Counted from the first letter of the stretch, positions 17,466 to 26,568 are shown. The stretch: 50,224 nucleotides of DNA from an uncultured Methanomassiliicoccales archaeon (GCA_949292635.1 CASEZY010000009.1:1-50224), one strand, 5' to 3'. The notes: a model not told the origin generated them from the sequence alone. Translations and numbers: made by a program.

Positions 17466-17872
17466 AGCTCCGCATCTACTCCGACGGCGGCTCCAGGGGG
17501 AATCCCGGACCATCCGCCTACGCCGTGGTGGTCACCGAGGACGGAGAGGTCATACGCACCGGCACCGAGTACCTGGACATCGGCACCAACAACAATGCGG
17601 AATACCGGGGACTGATCGCCGGGATATCCCTGGCGTTGGAACTGGGTGCGGACGAGGTGGAGTTCGTGATGGATTCCGAGCTTGTGATCAAGCAGATGCG
17701 GGGGGAGTACAAGGTGAAATCCGAGGCTCTGAAGGAGCTGCACGACGATGCGCTGGCACTCTCCTCTCTGATACCCAAGGTCACCTTCACCCACGTGCGC
17801 AGGAGCGACCCCATGGTGTCCAAGGCGGACGCCATGCTCAACCGTACCATGGACGAAGCGACGGTCAGATGA
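17462..17872 (+). CDS. rnhA: Ribonuclease HI, probable CTG start
   Basis: Cleaves RNA in RNA-DNA hybrids. The 136-residue protein has the complete active site: Asp8 ([12 protein letters not shown]), Glu47 (NNNAEYRGL), Asp71 (FVMDSELV) and Asp123 (SKADAMLN). It lacks the basic protrusion of the E. coli enzyme, as other archaeal type 1 enzymes do. The family N-terminus ([10 protein letters not shown]) begins at CTG 17462, which overlaps the panD stop as CTGA; I find no ATG, GTG or TTG in frame that would retain Asp8 and fit the family length. The next in-frame GTG/ATG would remove Asp8. Its end overlaps the convergent hisS by 8 bp. Confidence 0.88.
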   Translation: MKLRIYSDGGSRGNPGPSAYAVVVTEDGEVIRTGTEYLDIGTNNNAEYRGLIAGISLALELGADEVEFVMDSELVIKQMRGEYKVKSEALKELHDDALALSSLIPKVTFTHVRRSDPMVSKADAMLNRTMDEATVR

Positions 17873-19109
17873 ACTGTTCCGCGATGTCCTTCACCGGCAC
17901 CTCGCGCTGATCGCCGGTGGACATGTCCCTGAGGATCACGTTGCCGGCCTCGAGCTCCTTGGCACCGACGATCACGCAGTGTCTGGCACCTGCGCCGGAC
18001 GCATACTTCAAAGCCTTCTGCATCTTGCGGCCCATGATGTCGATGTCCGCGGACACGCCAGCCGCACGCAGCGCGGAGACGATCTCCGCCGCCTTGACGC
18101 GAACGTCGTCGCTCACAGGTATGACGTAAGCGTCGATGCCTTCCGGCTGGTATCCGATGCCCTCCTTCTCCATCGCCAGCAGGATCCTGTCGAATCCGAT
18201 GGCGAAGCCGGTGGAGAACACCTTCTCGCCGCCGAACAGCTCTGACAGCGTGTACGAACCTCCGCCGCAGATCTGCTTCTCCGCACCCAATGCGGGGGCC
18301 TCTGCCTCGAAGACCATGCCGGTGTAGTAATCCAATCCGCGTACGACGCCCAGGTCGATCTCCACGTCCCTGACGCCCATCGCTTCCAGAAGGGAGACCA
18401 GTTCCCTCAGGTAGTCGCCGGCCTCACCGGGGACCTTGGACAGCACCGAGACGTCTCCCACCGTTTCCGTCAAGGCGAAGATGTCGTCGATGTCCGCCGC
18501 GGACACGCCCATCTCCTCCATGAGGGGACGACCTTCATCGTAGAGCTTCTTGTCCAGCTTCTGCAGCACCTCGGCGGTGCGCTCCTTGGGGACGCCGGCG
18601 TCGGCGATCCTCTGCCTGAGCACGCCAATGTGACCGATACGTATGCGATAGTCCTTCAGACCCAGCGCCTTGATCATGGCGGCGGCGAGAGCGATGGCCT
18701 CCGCGTCGGTTGCTGCACCCGCATTGCCGATGATCTCCGAACCGAACTGGAAGAACTCCCTGTACCTGCCGCTCTGGGGGCGCTCGTATCTGAAGCACTG
18801 GCCGAAGTAGAACACCTTGATCGGTTTCGGCTCGTTGCTCATGCCGTTGACGAACATCCTCACCACGGGGGCGGTCATCTCCGGCCTGAGGGCGATCTCC
18901 CTGTCGCCCTTGTCCTTGAACGCGTACAGCTCCTTCAGCACGTTGGGACCGGACCTGAGTATGAACAGCTCGGACTCCTCGAACATGGGGGTTGCCACCT
19001 CCCTGAAGCCGAAGTTCTTGGCGGTGTCCCTGAGAATCCCTTCGAAGTGCCTCCTCCTCTCCATCTCGTCGGGGAGGAAGTCCCTGGTGCCGCGGGGGCG
19101 TTGGATCAT
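17865..19109 (-). CDS. hisS: Histidyl-tRNA synthetase
   Basis: A class II aminoacyl-tRNA synthetase of 414 residues. Motif 1 region RGTRDFLPDEMERR is followed by TPMFEESELF, motif 2 FRYERPQSGRYREFFQFGSE, the histidine-A loop VVRGLDYYTGMVFE, and motif 3 GFAIGFDRILLAME. The C-terminal anticodon-binding domain is complete (YVIPVSDDVRVKAAEI to the end). Start ATG 19109 lies 26 bases after a TATA box (ttatttatac, minus strand, 19131-19140), implying a leaderless mRNA. Confidence 0.97.
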   Translation of the reverse strand: MIQRPRGTRDFLPDEMERRRHFEGILRDTAKNFGFREVATPMFEESELFILRSGPNVLKELYAFKDKGDREIALRPEMTAPVVRMFVNGMSNEPKPIKVFYFGQCFRYERPQSGRYREFFQFGSEIIGNAGAATDAEAIALAAAMIKALGLKDYRIRIGHIGVLRQRIADAGVPKERTAEVLQKLDKKLYDEGRPLMEEMGVSAADIDDIFALTETVGDVSVLSKVPGEAGDYLRELVSLLEAMGVRDVEIDLGVVRGLDYYTGMVFEAEAPALGAEKQICGGGSYTLSELFGGEKVFSTGFAIGFDRILLAMEKEGIGYQPEGIDAYVIPVSDDVRVKAAEIVSALRAAGVSADIDIMGRKMQKALKYASGAGARHCVIVGAKELEAGNVILRDMSTGDQREVPVKDIAEQFI

Positions 19110-19154
19110 ACCTGCGCGTATCCCTAGTCCGTATAAATAATTTGGATACGCGGG

Positions 19155-20258
19155 TCAGCGCTTGACGATGATCGAGACGATGTCCTGATCCTGCACAACG
19201 TGGTCCATGCCCACGGTCTGACCGGGGAACTTGGCGCTCTTGCCCCACACCATGGCGTACCTGAAGTTGGAGCGGAAGCTGCGGTGGATGAGCTCGCAGA
19301 CGTCGCCGACAGTGTTGCCCCTCTTGACGATCAGGGGGACATCCAGATCGGCCTCCTGCCCCTGGGGCTTGAGGTAGATGCGGATCATGTCGATGGTGTC
19401 GTACATCCCTTGTTTCAATTCGTCCATGCCGATGCCGGTGGCGGCGGACACGGGGAAGCAGCGGTACTCGGAGTTCTTCTCCAAGGCCGCTTCCAACTGT
19501 CCCTCGTTGGCGATATCGACCTTGTTGATGGCCATGATCGCCTTGATGTAGACACGGTTGCCTGCCAGGACGTCCAGCATCTGCTCCACGTCGATATCCT
19601 CGCGCACCACCACGGTGGCGTTCACGTGGCCGTAGGCGGCGGTCATGTCCTTGATGATCTCCGGGGTGATCTTCGTCAGTTTCAGAGTGGGCTTGACGAT
19701 GATGCCGCCGGAGTCCGCGCCGGTGATGGTCACGTCGGGGCGCTTCTGGTTGAGACGGATGGCGGCGTTCCACAGCTCCTTGAACAGGACGGAGATGTCC
19801 GGGTTGAAGACATCAACAACCAATAGGATCACATCGGCGGACCTGGCGGCGGCGATGACCTCCCTCCCCCTTCCCTTGCCGCGGGAGGCGTCCTTGATCA
19901 GACCGGGCATATCCAGGATCTGGATCTTGGCGTGGTTGTACTCCATCACTCCCGGGACCACGTCCAATGTGGTGAAGTGGTACGCACCCACCTCGGACTT
20001 GGCGCCGGTGAGACTGTTGAGCAGGGTGGACTTACCCACACTGGGGAATCCCACCAGGGCCACGGTGGCGTTGCCCGCCTTCTTGACGTAGAAACCCTTG
20101 GTGTTGCCGCCCTTGGAGGCCTTGCGCTTCTCCTCCTCCTGGGTCAGCTTGGCGATCTTCGCTTTGAGCTTGCCGATATGGCCTTCGGTGGCCTTGTTGT
20201 ACTTGGTCTTGGAGATCTGCTCCTCCAGTTCCTTGATTTGCTCTTCGATGGTCGCCAT
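19155..20258 (-). CDS. DRG-family GTP-binding protein
   Basis: A 367-residue archaeal homologue of eukaryotic developmentally regulated GTPases, which associate with ribosomes. A coiled-coil N-terminus (IEEQIKELEEQISKTKYNKA) precedes the G domain with G1 GFPSVGKST, G3 DMPGLI and G4 NKVD. A C-terminal TGS domain (IRIYLKPQGQEADLD to VQDQDIVSIIVKR) follows. The start ATG 20258 is preceded by GAAGGAG and, further up, by the TATA-like atttaatatag. Confidence 0.94.
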   Translation of the reverse strand: MATIEEQIKELEEQISKTKYNKATEGHIGKLKAKIAKLTQEEEKRKASKGGNTKGFYVKKAGNATVALVGFPSVGKSTLLNSLTGAKSEVGAYHFTTLDVVPGVMEYNHAKIQILDMPGLIKDASRGKGRGREVIAAARSADVILLVVDVFNPDISVLFKELWNAAIRLNQKRPDVTITGADSGGIIVKPTLKLTKITPEIIKDMTAAYGHVNATVVVREDIDVEQMLDVLAGNRVYIKAIMAINKVDIANEGQLEAALEKNSEYRCFPVSAATGIGMDELKQGMYDTIDMIRIYLKPQGQEADLDVPLIVKRGNTVGDVCELIHRSFRSNFRYAMVWGKSAKFPGQTVGMDHVVQDQDIVSIIVKR

Positions 20259-20329
20259 CGGCCCGCTCCTTCCCGTATGATTGGGTCGTCCTATATTAAA
20301 TTACCAGGGATTCGGTCCCCGGGAAGGGG

Positions 20330-20566
20330 TCACAGCCTCAGATCCCTGGGGCCCATCAGCTCCGGGAGTTCGGTCTCGAAGAGGGAGTCGAAGAATGCCG
20401 TGGCGAACAGCGGATAGTGTTCCAAGCCGCTGTCGTCGATGCCGACGTTCGAAGGTGCCAGACGTATGAATCTCTCGATCCCCTAGCCCTTGGTGCGGGG
20501 GTCGTTCATCAGTTTCGTCATGGACCTCGACCTGCGGGTGTTCCCCGATTTCACCTCTATCGCCGC
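20330..20566 (-). pseudogene. Relic C-terminus of a DUF4143-type AAA ATPase with an in-frame TAG
   Basis: Reading the minus strand gives 78 codons with one internal TAG. It starts AAIEVKSGNTRRSRSM, has a mid part RLAPSNVGIDDSGLEHYPLF and ends in LMGPRDLRL. The EVKSG-x-x-R-R-S-R-S motif is the catalytic segment of the C-terminal PD-(D/E)xK domain and matches EVKSGRSRRSRSL in the intact ATPase gene at 48287. About 380 N-terminal codons are gone, and a stop (TAG) also lies directly upstream at 20567-20569. Pyrrolysine decoding of the internal TAG is conceivable in this order but unlikely in a fragment. Promoter-like palindromes remain upstream at 20669-20762. Confidence 0.75.
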
Positions 20567-20642
20567 CTATCGATCATAACACTGGTAGGCATTTTCAGAC
20601 CGGGCAAAGGTCATCATTCATAACGCGTGTGCGGAGCCATAA

Positions 20643-20653
20643 AGTATTTAAAT
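20643..20653 (-). promoter_or_regulatory. Relic TATA box of the broken ATPase gene
   Basis: On the minus strand this reads GTATTTAAATA, the same core (gtatttaaat) as the promoter of the intact DUF4143 ATPase at 48.26 kb. It lies 24 bp from the first operator-like palindrome (20677). Confidence 0.45.
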
Positions 20654-20668
20654 ACAATTTCAAAAGCA

Positions 20669-20762
20669 GTGAAAAGTAGTGTAAAAACTACTTTTTACTG
20701 GTGAAAAGTAGTGTAAAAACTACTTTTTACTGGTGAAAAGTAGTGAATTTACTACATTTCAC
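20669..20762. repeat. Three palindromic units in tandem at a 32-bp period
   Basis: Two identical 32-bp units (20669-20700, 20701-20732) are followed by a diverged third (20733-20762). Each contains a TAGT-x6-ACTA palindrome: TAGTGTAAAAACTA at 20677 and 20709, and TAGTGAATTTACTA at 20741. The centres are exactly 32 bp apart, about three helical turns, and aligned with the relic ATPase promoter. The same palindrome type recurs upstream of the ATPase at 48287 with 33- and 32-bp spacing. The rest of 20567-20843 shows no gene. Confidence 0.9.
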
Positions 20763-20843
20763 CATTTACGGAAATTCAGCGACTCACAGATGCGCCCCCG
20801 CGCGCGCACAAGGTTTTTTACTCTTACCATTGTGAGGGGTCTC

Positions 20844-21782
20844 ATGGAAGAAAACGCCCGCAAGCCTTACGACGGGTTCATGAGGACCCCGTACGCCAAG
20901 GTCTTGGGACTTGCCCTCTCGCTGGTGATATGCATCCTGATCCTGGCGGTCTCCGCCGTGGGAAGCATCCTCTACCTGCTGTCGGGCATCATACTGTACA
21001 TCATACCGAGGCTCTTCCACGTGAAGGGATTCAAGCCCATGGCCGTGCTCGGCGTGGTGTTCCTGGTGGCCGCCACGCTGATCGGCGCGTTCGCCTTCAG
21101 CATCCCCAACATGGAATCCCACGACGTTGAGCACATGAGCGCCAACGGATTCTCCGCCGCTTGGGTTGGTGATGAGGCTCAGGGCACCGTGATCTCCGTG
21201 GAATACTCCGGCACCGGCACCCCGCAGATCAGGTACGGTGCGGTCAACTGCGGATTCAGCACCGTCTACGGCGCATCCTCCACCATGGACATGAAAAATA
21301 TGGGGACCGGATACCAGGTGACGCTGCAACTGAACGAAGGCACACCGTACGTGATCCAGTTCATAGGCGATTCCGGCAACTCCAACTACGCCGTGATCAA
21401 CTACGGCCCCGGAGACCTCACCGGCGTTGCCATCTCCGGCAACCTGTACAACGCCGCCCTGCCCACCATCGCGTTCTTCATCATCCTCATCGTGATGACG
21501 GTCATGTGGAAGAAGGCGGAGGAGCTCAGAGTCCAGATGGAGGCCGACGGCCGCCTGTACCCCAAGGGCGAGGGCGTCTGCAAGGAGTGCGGAATGATCA
21601 TCCTCCCCGGCATGACCGTCTGCAGGTGCGGCGCACCCATCATCCCTCCGGAGGGATACAAGCCCCCCGTCAGGGAGACGGCGAAGAGCGAGGATCACTT
21701 CGAATGCTCGGAGTGCGGCAAGCCTGTGCCAGCCGATTCGGATGTGTGCCCCCACTGCGGTGCCAGATTCGACGAGGATTGA
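20844..21782 (+). CDS. Membrane protein with two C-terminal zinc ribbons
   Basis: A 312-residue protein. Two N-terminal transmembrane helices (about 18-50: LGLALSLVICILILAVSAVG; about 65-87: MAVLGVVFLVAATLIGAFAF) are followed by an external beta-rich domain of about 110 residues. A third helix lies at about 205-227 (IAFFIILIVMTVMW). Two cytoplasmic zinc ribbons follow, C-x2-C...C-x-C (CKECG...CRCGAP) and C-x2-C...C-x2-C (CSECGKP...CPHCGARF). Function is unknown; the layout suggests a sensor or scaffold. The start ATG 20844 follows GAGGGGT; longer in-frame starts run into the palindromic repeat and are unlikely. It is separate from top6B. Confidence 0.8.
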   Translation: MEENARKPYDGFMRTPYAKVLGLALSLVICILILAVSAVGSILYLLSGIILYIIPRLFHVKGFKPMAVLGVVFLVAATLIGAFAFSIPNMESHDVEHMSANGFSAAWVGDEAQGTVISVEYSGTGTPQIRYGAVNCGFSTVYGASSTMDMKNMGTGYQVTLQLNEGTPYVIQFIGDSGNSNYAVINYGPGDLTGVAISGNLYNAALPTIAFFIILIVMTVMWKKAEELRVQMEADGRLYPKGEGVCKECGMIILPGMTVCRCGAPIIPPEGYKPPVRETAKSEDHFECSECGKPVPADSDVCPHCGARFDED

Positions 21783-21841
21783 AACCAGAAAAGGCATCCG
21801 GGTACGTCTTTTAATAAGAGATACCCGTATATACGTCCCGG

Positions 21842-23872
21842 ATGCCCTCTAAAATACAGACAACTTTGGATTCCGCAGAGCCAGCAACGGAAAAGAAGAA
21901 GCCGTCCGTGGCTCAGAGGATGGCGGAGAAGCAGCGGGAGATCTCGGTCACCGAGTTCTTCGAGAAGAACAAGCACATCCTGGGATTCGACTCCCGCTCC
22001 AAGTCCCTCATCATGGGCATCAAGGAGGCGGTGGACAACTCGCTGGATGCCTGCGAGGATGCGAACATACTCCCGGACATAGCCGTCTCGATCGAGAGTC
22101 TGGGGGAGGAGGAATACAGGATCGCCGTGGAGGACAACGGTCCCGGGATCGTACATTCCATGATCCCCAACGTCTTCGGGCGTCTGCTGTTCGGATCCAG
22201 GTTCCACGCGCTCAGGCAATCGAGAGGGCAGCAGGGTATCGGAATCTCCGCCACGGTGATGTACGGCAACAACACCACCGGCAAGCCCGCCCACGTGCAG
22301 TCCATGGTGGAGGGCGAGGTGGCCAGGGAGATGGACATCACCATCGACATCAAGACCAACCGCCCGGTGGTCACCAACGACCGCGCATTCATCTGGGAGG
22401 GCAAGGAGCACGGCACCCGCATCGAGTACTGCATCAAGGGGAAGTATCAGACGGGAAAGCAGTCCGTGTTCGAATATCTCAAGGACACGGCGATCGTGAA
22501 CCCCCACAGCAAGATCACCTTCACCGATCCCGCCGGGAAGACGTACGTCTTCGAGAGGGCCACCGACATCATGCCCGTTAGGGCCAAGGAGATCAAGCCC
22601 CACCCCGTCGGGTTGGAGATCGGAGAGTTCCAGAAGCTGGCCTCCAACACCAAGTGGAACAACGTCTACTCGTTCATGATCAACGACTTCTCCAGGATGA
22701 CCCCCAGGATAGCCAGGGAGATCCTCAAGCTGGCACAGGTGGACGAGAAGACCAAGCCGGAGAAGCTCACCAGGGAGCAGTGCAAGAACATCGTGAAAGC
22801 GATCGGAGAGGTGAAGATCATGGCGCCTCCCACGGATTGCCTGTCCCCCATCGGCGAGATGCTGATCAAGAAGGGTCTCATGCACGTCTTGGACGGCATG
22901 CGCCCCGAATACTACGCGCCCCCGGTCACCAGGGCACCCAAGACCGTGAACGGCAACCCCTTCGTTGTGGAGGCGGGGATCGTCTACGGCGGCGACCTGC
23001 CCGCGGACGGCCAGGTGCAGATACTCAGGTTCGCCAACAGGGTCCCGCTGATGTATCAGGCGGGAGCCTGCGCCATCACCAAGGCCGTTGCCAACGTGGA
23101 CTGGCGCAGATACGGGCTGGAGCAGAGGGGAGGCAAGGGCATCCCCTACGGACCCGCAATCATCCTGGTGCATGTGGCATCCACCAAGGTTCCGTTCACC
23201 TCCGAGGGCAAGGAGGCGGTGGCCGATTTCGAGGAGATAACCAATGAGATAGTCCTCGCCCTGAAGCTGTGTGCCAGGAGCCTGAAGAGCCACCTCAACA
23301 AGAACGAGCGCAGGAAGAAGACCCGCGCCAAGTTCGAGATCGTCCAGGAGATATTGCCGGAGATCGCCAAGAAATCCGCGGAGATGCTGGAGAGGCCGGT
23401 GCCGGACCTGGACATGACCATATCCAAGATCATGAACGTGGTCTGGGTGGAGCCCATCGCCGAGAAGAACAAGGGCACCAGGAAGATCACGTACACCGTC
23501 TACAACTACACCCGGGATACCAGGACGCTGCGGCTCCATGCCCAGCTCCCCAAGGAGTGCACCAACCTGTCGCTGTACAACAGCGAGCGGTTCGTGGAGA
23601 TGAACGACGAGGGCAAGGCCACATGGGAGATAAAGGACATCCCGCCGTCCAAGAACGTGTCGGTGACCTTCGAACTCTCAGGCGACACCGCGGACACCTT
23701 CTCCGTAGAGGACATCTACGTATCCGGGATCAACCCGGTGATAGTGATGGGCGCCGACTCCCTGCCGGGAGACTGGGGAATTAAGGGAATGGACATCGTG
23801 GAATACGAGTCCGACAACCTCGTCGACGATGACGACGAGAACGAGGAGGTTGAGATCCTTGACGACGAATGA
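21842..23872 (+). CDS. top6B: DNA topoisomerase VI, subunit B
   Basis: The ATPase subunit of the type IIB topoisomerase that relaxes and decatenates DNA. The 676-residue protein has a GHKL Bergerat fold (EAVDNSLDACEDANI near residue 63; EDNGPGIVHSMIPNVFGRLL; GQQGIGISATVMYG), a helix-2-turn-helix, a transducer domain with the switch lysine region, and a C-terminal Ig-like domain with an acidic tail (DDDDENEEVEILDDE). The start ATG 21842 is 26-28 bases after ttttaataag, suggesting a leaderless mRNA. Its 3' end overlaps top6A. Confidence 0.97.
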   Translation: MPSKIQTTLDSAEPATEKKKPSVAQRMAEKQREISVTEFFEKNKHILGFDSRSKSLIMGIKEAVDNSLDACEDANILPDIAVSIESLGEEEYRIAVEDNGPGIVHSMIPNVFGRLLFGSRFHALRQSRGQQGIGISATVMYGNNTTGKPAHVQSMVEGEVAREMDITIDIKTNRPVVTNDRAFIWEGKEHGTRIEYCIKGKYQTGKQSVFEYLKDTAIVNPHSKITFTDPAGKTYVFERATDIMPVRAKEIKPHPVGLEIGEFQKLASNTKWNNVYSFMINDFSRMTPRIAREILKLAQVDEKTKPEKLTREQCKNIVKAIGEVKIMAPPTDCLSPIGEMLIKKGLMHVLDGMRPEYYAPPVTRAPKTVNGNPFVVEAGIVYGGDLPADGQVQILRFANRVPLMYQAGACAITKAVANVDWRRYGLEQRGGKGIPYGPAIILVHVASTKVPFTSEGKEAVADFEEITNEIVLALKLCARSLKSHLNKNERRKKTRAKFEIVQEILPEIAKKSAEMLERPVPDLDMTISKIMNVVWVEPIAEKNKGTRKITYTVYNYTRDTRTLRLHAQLPKECTNLSLYNSERFVEMNDEGKATWEIKDIPPSKNVSVTFELSGDTADTFSVEDIYVSGINPVIVMGADSLPGDWGIKGMDIVEYESDNLVDDDDENEEVEILDDE

Positions 23873-24953
23873 AAGGGACGCCAAGACAATCGGGAGCCTC
23901 ACCTCCATCGTGGACTCCCTCTACAATCAGATGGACGCCGGGGAGATTCCCGAGATGACCCTGCCGCTGAGGTCGAAGAAGAACATCGAGTTCGACCCGG
24001 CCCACAACGTATGGAAGTACGGGAGCCTGGAGACCCTCCGCTCCCTGAAGAACATGAACGCGGCCATGATGATGCTCCGCACCGTCTACACGGTGGACTT
24101 CATCAAGAGCCAGATCGACGATCACAAGTCCTCCACGCTAAGGGAGATGTACTACATCTCCGAGGGCTGGGGGAAGGCCAAGTTCCACAGCCAGGACGAG
24201 AGCAACCTGCTGGCGGAGGACCTTGAGGTCATATCCAAGTGCATGAGGGAGGACTTCAAGCTCCGCCCGGAGGAGAGCGGCGCCCACGTCTACGGGAACG
24301 TGACGTTCCGCACCGCCACCAAGAAGGGCCCCAAGGACATCCACTGCATGGACGACGTGTCCGAGGCAGGATTCGCGGTGCCCTACAACGTGGAGAAGGA
24401 AACCTTCGAGATCAAGGACACCGATGCCAAGTTCATCATCGCCATCGAGACAGGAGGTATGTTCGCCAGGCTGATCGAGAACGGCTTCGCCGACCAGAAC
24501 GACTGCATCCTCGTGCACCTGTCCGGTCAGCCCGCCAGGAGCACCAGGCGTCTGATCAAGCGTCTCAACGAGGAGAACGGCATCCCGGTGTGCGTGTTCA
24601 CCGATGGCGATCCCTGGTCCTTCAGGATCTTCGCCTCCGTGGCGTACGGAGCGATCAAGACCGCCCACATCTCCGATTATCTTGCCACGCCTACAGCGCA
24701 GTTCATCGGCATCACCGCATCGGACATCCTGAACTACGACCTGCCCACGGACAAGCTGTCCGACAAGGACATCGGCGCCCTCAACGCGGAACTCTCCGAC
24801 CCCAGGTTCAAGGACGAGTTCTGGGTCTCCGAGATCCAGGCGATGCTTGATATGAAGAAGAAGTCGGAACAGCAGGCCCTGGCCAGATACGGCCTGGACT
24901 ATGTGACGGACAAATATCTTCCCGACAAGCTCGGGGACATGGGTCTGCTGTGA
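23859..24953 (+). CDS. top6A: DNA topoisomerase VI, subunit A (Spo11-like)
   Basis: The DNA-cleaving subunit. The 5Y-CAP domain carries the catalytic tyrosine in STLREMYYISEGWG (Tyr98/99 counted from TTG 23859). The Toprim domain has the acidic cluster region FIIAIETGGMFARL and FTDGDPWSFRIFASVAYG. The most likely start is TTG 23859: an almost perfect ribosome binding site GGAGGTTGAGATC (from 23845) lies about 8 bases upstream. The only ATG (23829) lies before that site and would add ten residues with no homology. The overlap with top6B (14 bases) implies coupled synthesis of the A2B2 enzyme. Confidence 0.96.
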   Translation: MTTNERDAKTIGSLTSIVDSLYNQMDAGEIPEMTLPLRSKKNIEFDPAHNVWKYGSLETLRSLKNMNAAMMMLRTVYTVDFIKSQIDDHKSSTLREMYYISEGWGKAKFHSQDESNLLAEDLEVISKCMREDFKLRPEESGAHVYGNVTFRTATKKGPKDIHCMDDVSEAGFAVPYNVEKETFEIKDTDAKFIIAIETGGMFARLIENGFADQNDCILVHLSGQPARSTRRLIKRLNEENGIPVCVFTDGDPWSFRIFASVAYGAIKTAHISDYLATPTAQFIGITASDILNYDLPTDKLSDKDIGALNAELSDPRFKDEFWVSEIQAMLDMKKKSEQQALARYGLDYVTDKYLPDKLGDMGLL

Positions 24954-25008
24954 GCGGACCCTTAACCCCCTTTTGCTTTACGTAAAACGAGACGGATGCG
25001 TGGACGGT

Positions 25009-26568
25009 TCAGAGCGAACCGTCCAGCACCCTCTTGGTCACGAATTCCCTGTCCATACTGGCCAGGAAGTTGCCCAGCCTGGGTCCCCTGTCCTGGGAGA
25101 TCAGGATGGTATACATGACCTTGAACGCACCCTTGGTCCCGATGGGGGACGCCTTTCCCGCGTCGGAGATCGCCTGGGAGATGGCAGGACCGTCCCAACC
25201 CTCCAAAGCGGTCAGCCTTCCGTGCAGGTCCTTGAGGAACGCCTTCTCGTCCGCGCTCAACTGAACATCAGGCAGGTCCTTCTCCACGACGAACCTATAG
25301 CGGGCGTCGGCGAACCCTCCGTCCAGCCAGTACTTGGCGGTCTGCGCCCTTATGGTGATGCGACGGATGTCGTCGTCGGTGGCGCCGTCCAGGAAGCCGG
25401 TGCGCCTGAGGATGTCGAACATGTCCTCCATGCTGTCGGTGAGCTGCACGAGATTGACCAGATGGCCGTAGGGCACCTGCACGGGCTGCTTCTCCGGGAT
25501 CACGTTGTTCCTGGAGATCTCGTAGGCGCGCATGGTGTTGTCCATCTCCCCGCCGGAGGCCTTGAGGGCGTAGTACTCCCTCTCCACCTTGTCGTACTCG
25601 TCGGCGATGATGGGCATGCCGTCCATGTAGTCGTAGTCGATGCTCTTCTGGGGGTTCACACGGAGGAAGATGTACTTCACAACCTCCGGGGGGTTCATCC
25701 TGATGGCGTCCATGCCGGAGACCACCGAGCCCTTGGACTTATGCATCTGCTGCACCTGCCCCTTGCTCTTGAACTGCACGAACTCGTAGGGCACAGGGAT
25801 CGGGGGCTCCCCGTCGAAGATCTCCCTGACGAGCACCTTCCCGGAATCATAGGAACCGCCAGCTGCGGCGTGGTCCTTGCCGAAGGGCTCCACGGAAGTG
25901 CCGAAGATCTTCCACTTGGCGGGCCACTCCAGCCTCCAGGGCAGCTTCCCCTCGCCCTTGGTGATGTCCGCCTTGCCGTGGTGTCCGCACTTGCACTCGT
26001 ACTCCACATAGGGATACTCGTAGGAATCGAGGATGGGGTTGGTGAACCTGCCGCACTTCTCGCACAGGGGATTGAACGGTGCCCAGTCCTCCTTCATCTC
26101 CCTGCCGGTGACGTCGTGGAGGATCTCCATGGCCTTGGCGCGCCTCCTGAACGCCATGTCTATGCACTCGGCGAACTTCCCCTGGCGGTACAGGTCGTGG
26201 ACGAAGATGACCTCGCACCTTACATCCACCTCCTTCATCGCCCTGAGGAAGGGTTCCACGTAGTGGTGGGCGTAGCTGTCATGCTTGCCGCAGGGGCAGG
26301 GTATGTCGCACAGGGGCATGTCCACGTACTTCTCGTACTCCTCGGGAAGGAACTCGTACCTCTTGCGCAGAGGGTCGAAGGAATCCACCAGATAGATCAG
26401 GCGGACATCCTTCCCCATGGACGCCAGGGCGGACCGCACCGATTCGCCGGTGACGGATTCCCTCAGACTTCCCACGTGGATCTCTCCGGAGGGGCTGATG
26501 CCGGTGGCTATCAGGGGTTTGTCGCATCTCTCGGCGATGTCGTTCGCGATCACGTCTGCCCAGTGCAT
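25009..26568 (-). CDS. lysK: Lysyl-tRNA synthetase, class I
   Basis: The archaeal class I enzyme of about 519 residues. The HIGH-type motif is GISPSGEIHVGS (residues 23-34), the KMSKS-type motif is MHKSKGSVVSG, and a zinc-binding Cys cluster lies between them (PLCEKCGRF with ECKCGHHG). An alpha-helical anticodon-binding cage forms the C-terminus. I placed the start at ATG 26568 (MHWADVIAND). A TATA box (minus strand gttatatagg, 26595-26604) puts transcription start at about 26573, so the GTG at 26589 would not be transcribed. Divergent from the Sec61-beta gene. Confidence 0.96.
   Translation of the reverse strand: MHWADVIANDIAERCDKPLIATGISPSGEIHVGSLRESVTGESVRSALASMGKDVRLIYLVDSFDPLRKRYEFLPEEYEKYVDMPLCDIPCPCGKHDSYAHHYVEPFLRAMKEVDVRCEVIFVHDLYRQGKFAECIDMAFRRRAKAMEILHDVTGREMKEDWAPFNPLCEKCGRFTNPILDSYEYPYVEYECKCGHHGKADITKGEGKLPWRLEWPAKWKIFGTSVEPFGKDHAAAGGSYDSGKVLVREIFDGEPPIPVPYEFVQFKSKGQVQQMHKSKGSVVSGMDAIRMNPPEVVKYIFLRVNPQKSIDYDYMDGMPIIADEYDKVEREYYALKASGGEMDNTMRAYEISRNNVIPEKQPVQVPYGHLVNLVQLTDSMEDMFDILRRTGFLDGATDDDIRRITIRAQTAKYWLDGGFADARYRFVVEKDLPDVQLSADEKAFLKDLHGRLTALEGWDGPAISQAISDAGKASPIGTKGAFKVMYTILISQDRGPRLGNFLASMDREFVTKRVLDGSL

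Noticed and set aside
18535-19773. 412-codon frame spanning hisS and drg on the minus strand
   Set aside because: It is an out-of-frame shadow on the same strand; both true genes have intact motifs in other frames.
20480-20500. In-frame TAG in the ATPase relic read as pyrrolysine
   Set aside because: The order can decode TAG, but the fragment lacks its N-terminal 80% and is bounded by another TAG, so decay is simpler. Comparison with intact paralogues at that codon would settle it.
20669-20762. Possible CRISPR array (near-identical 32-bp units)
   Set aside because: The units are directly adjacent with no unique spacers, and each is itself a palindrome. There are no cas genes. Operator array is the better reading.
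21695-23539. Long antisense frame across top6B (614 codons)
   Set aside because: No motif, antisense composition, and top6B on the other strand is complete.
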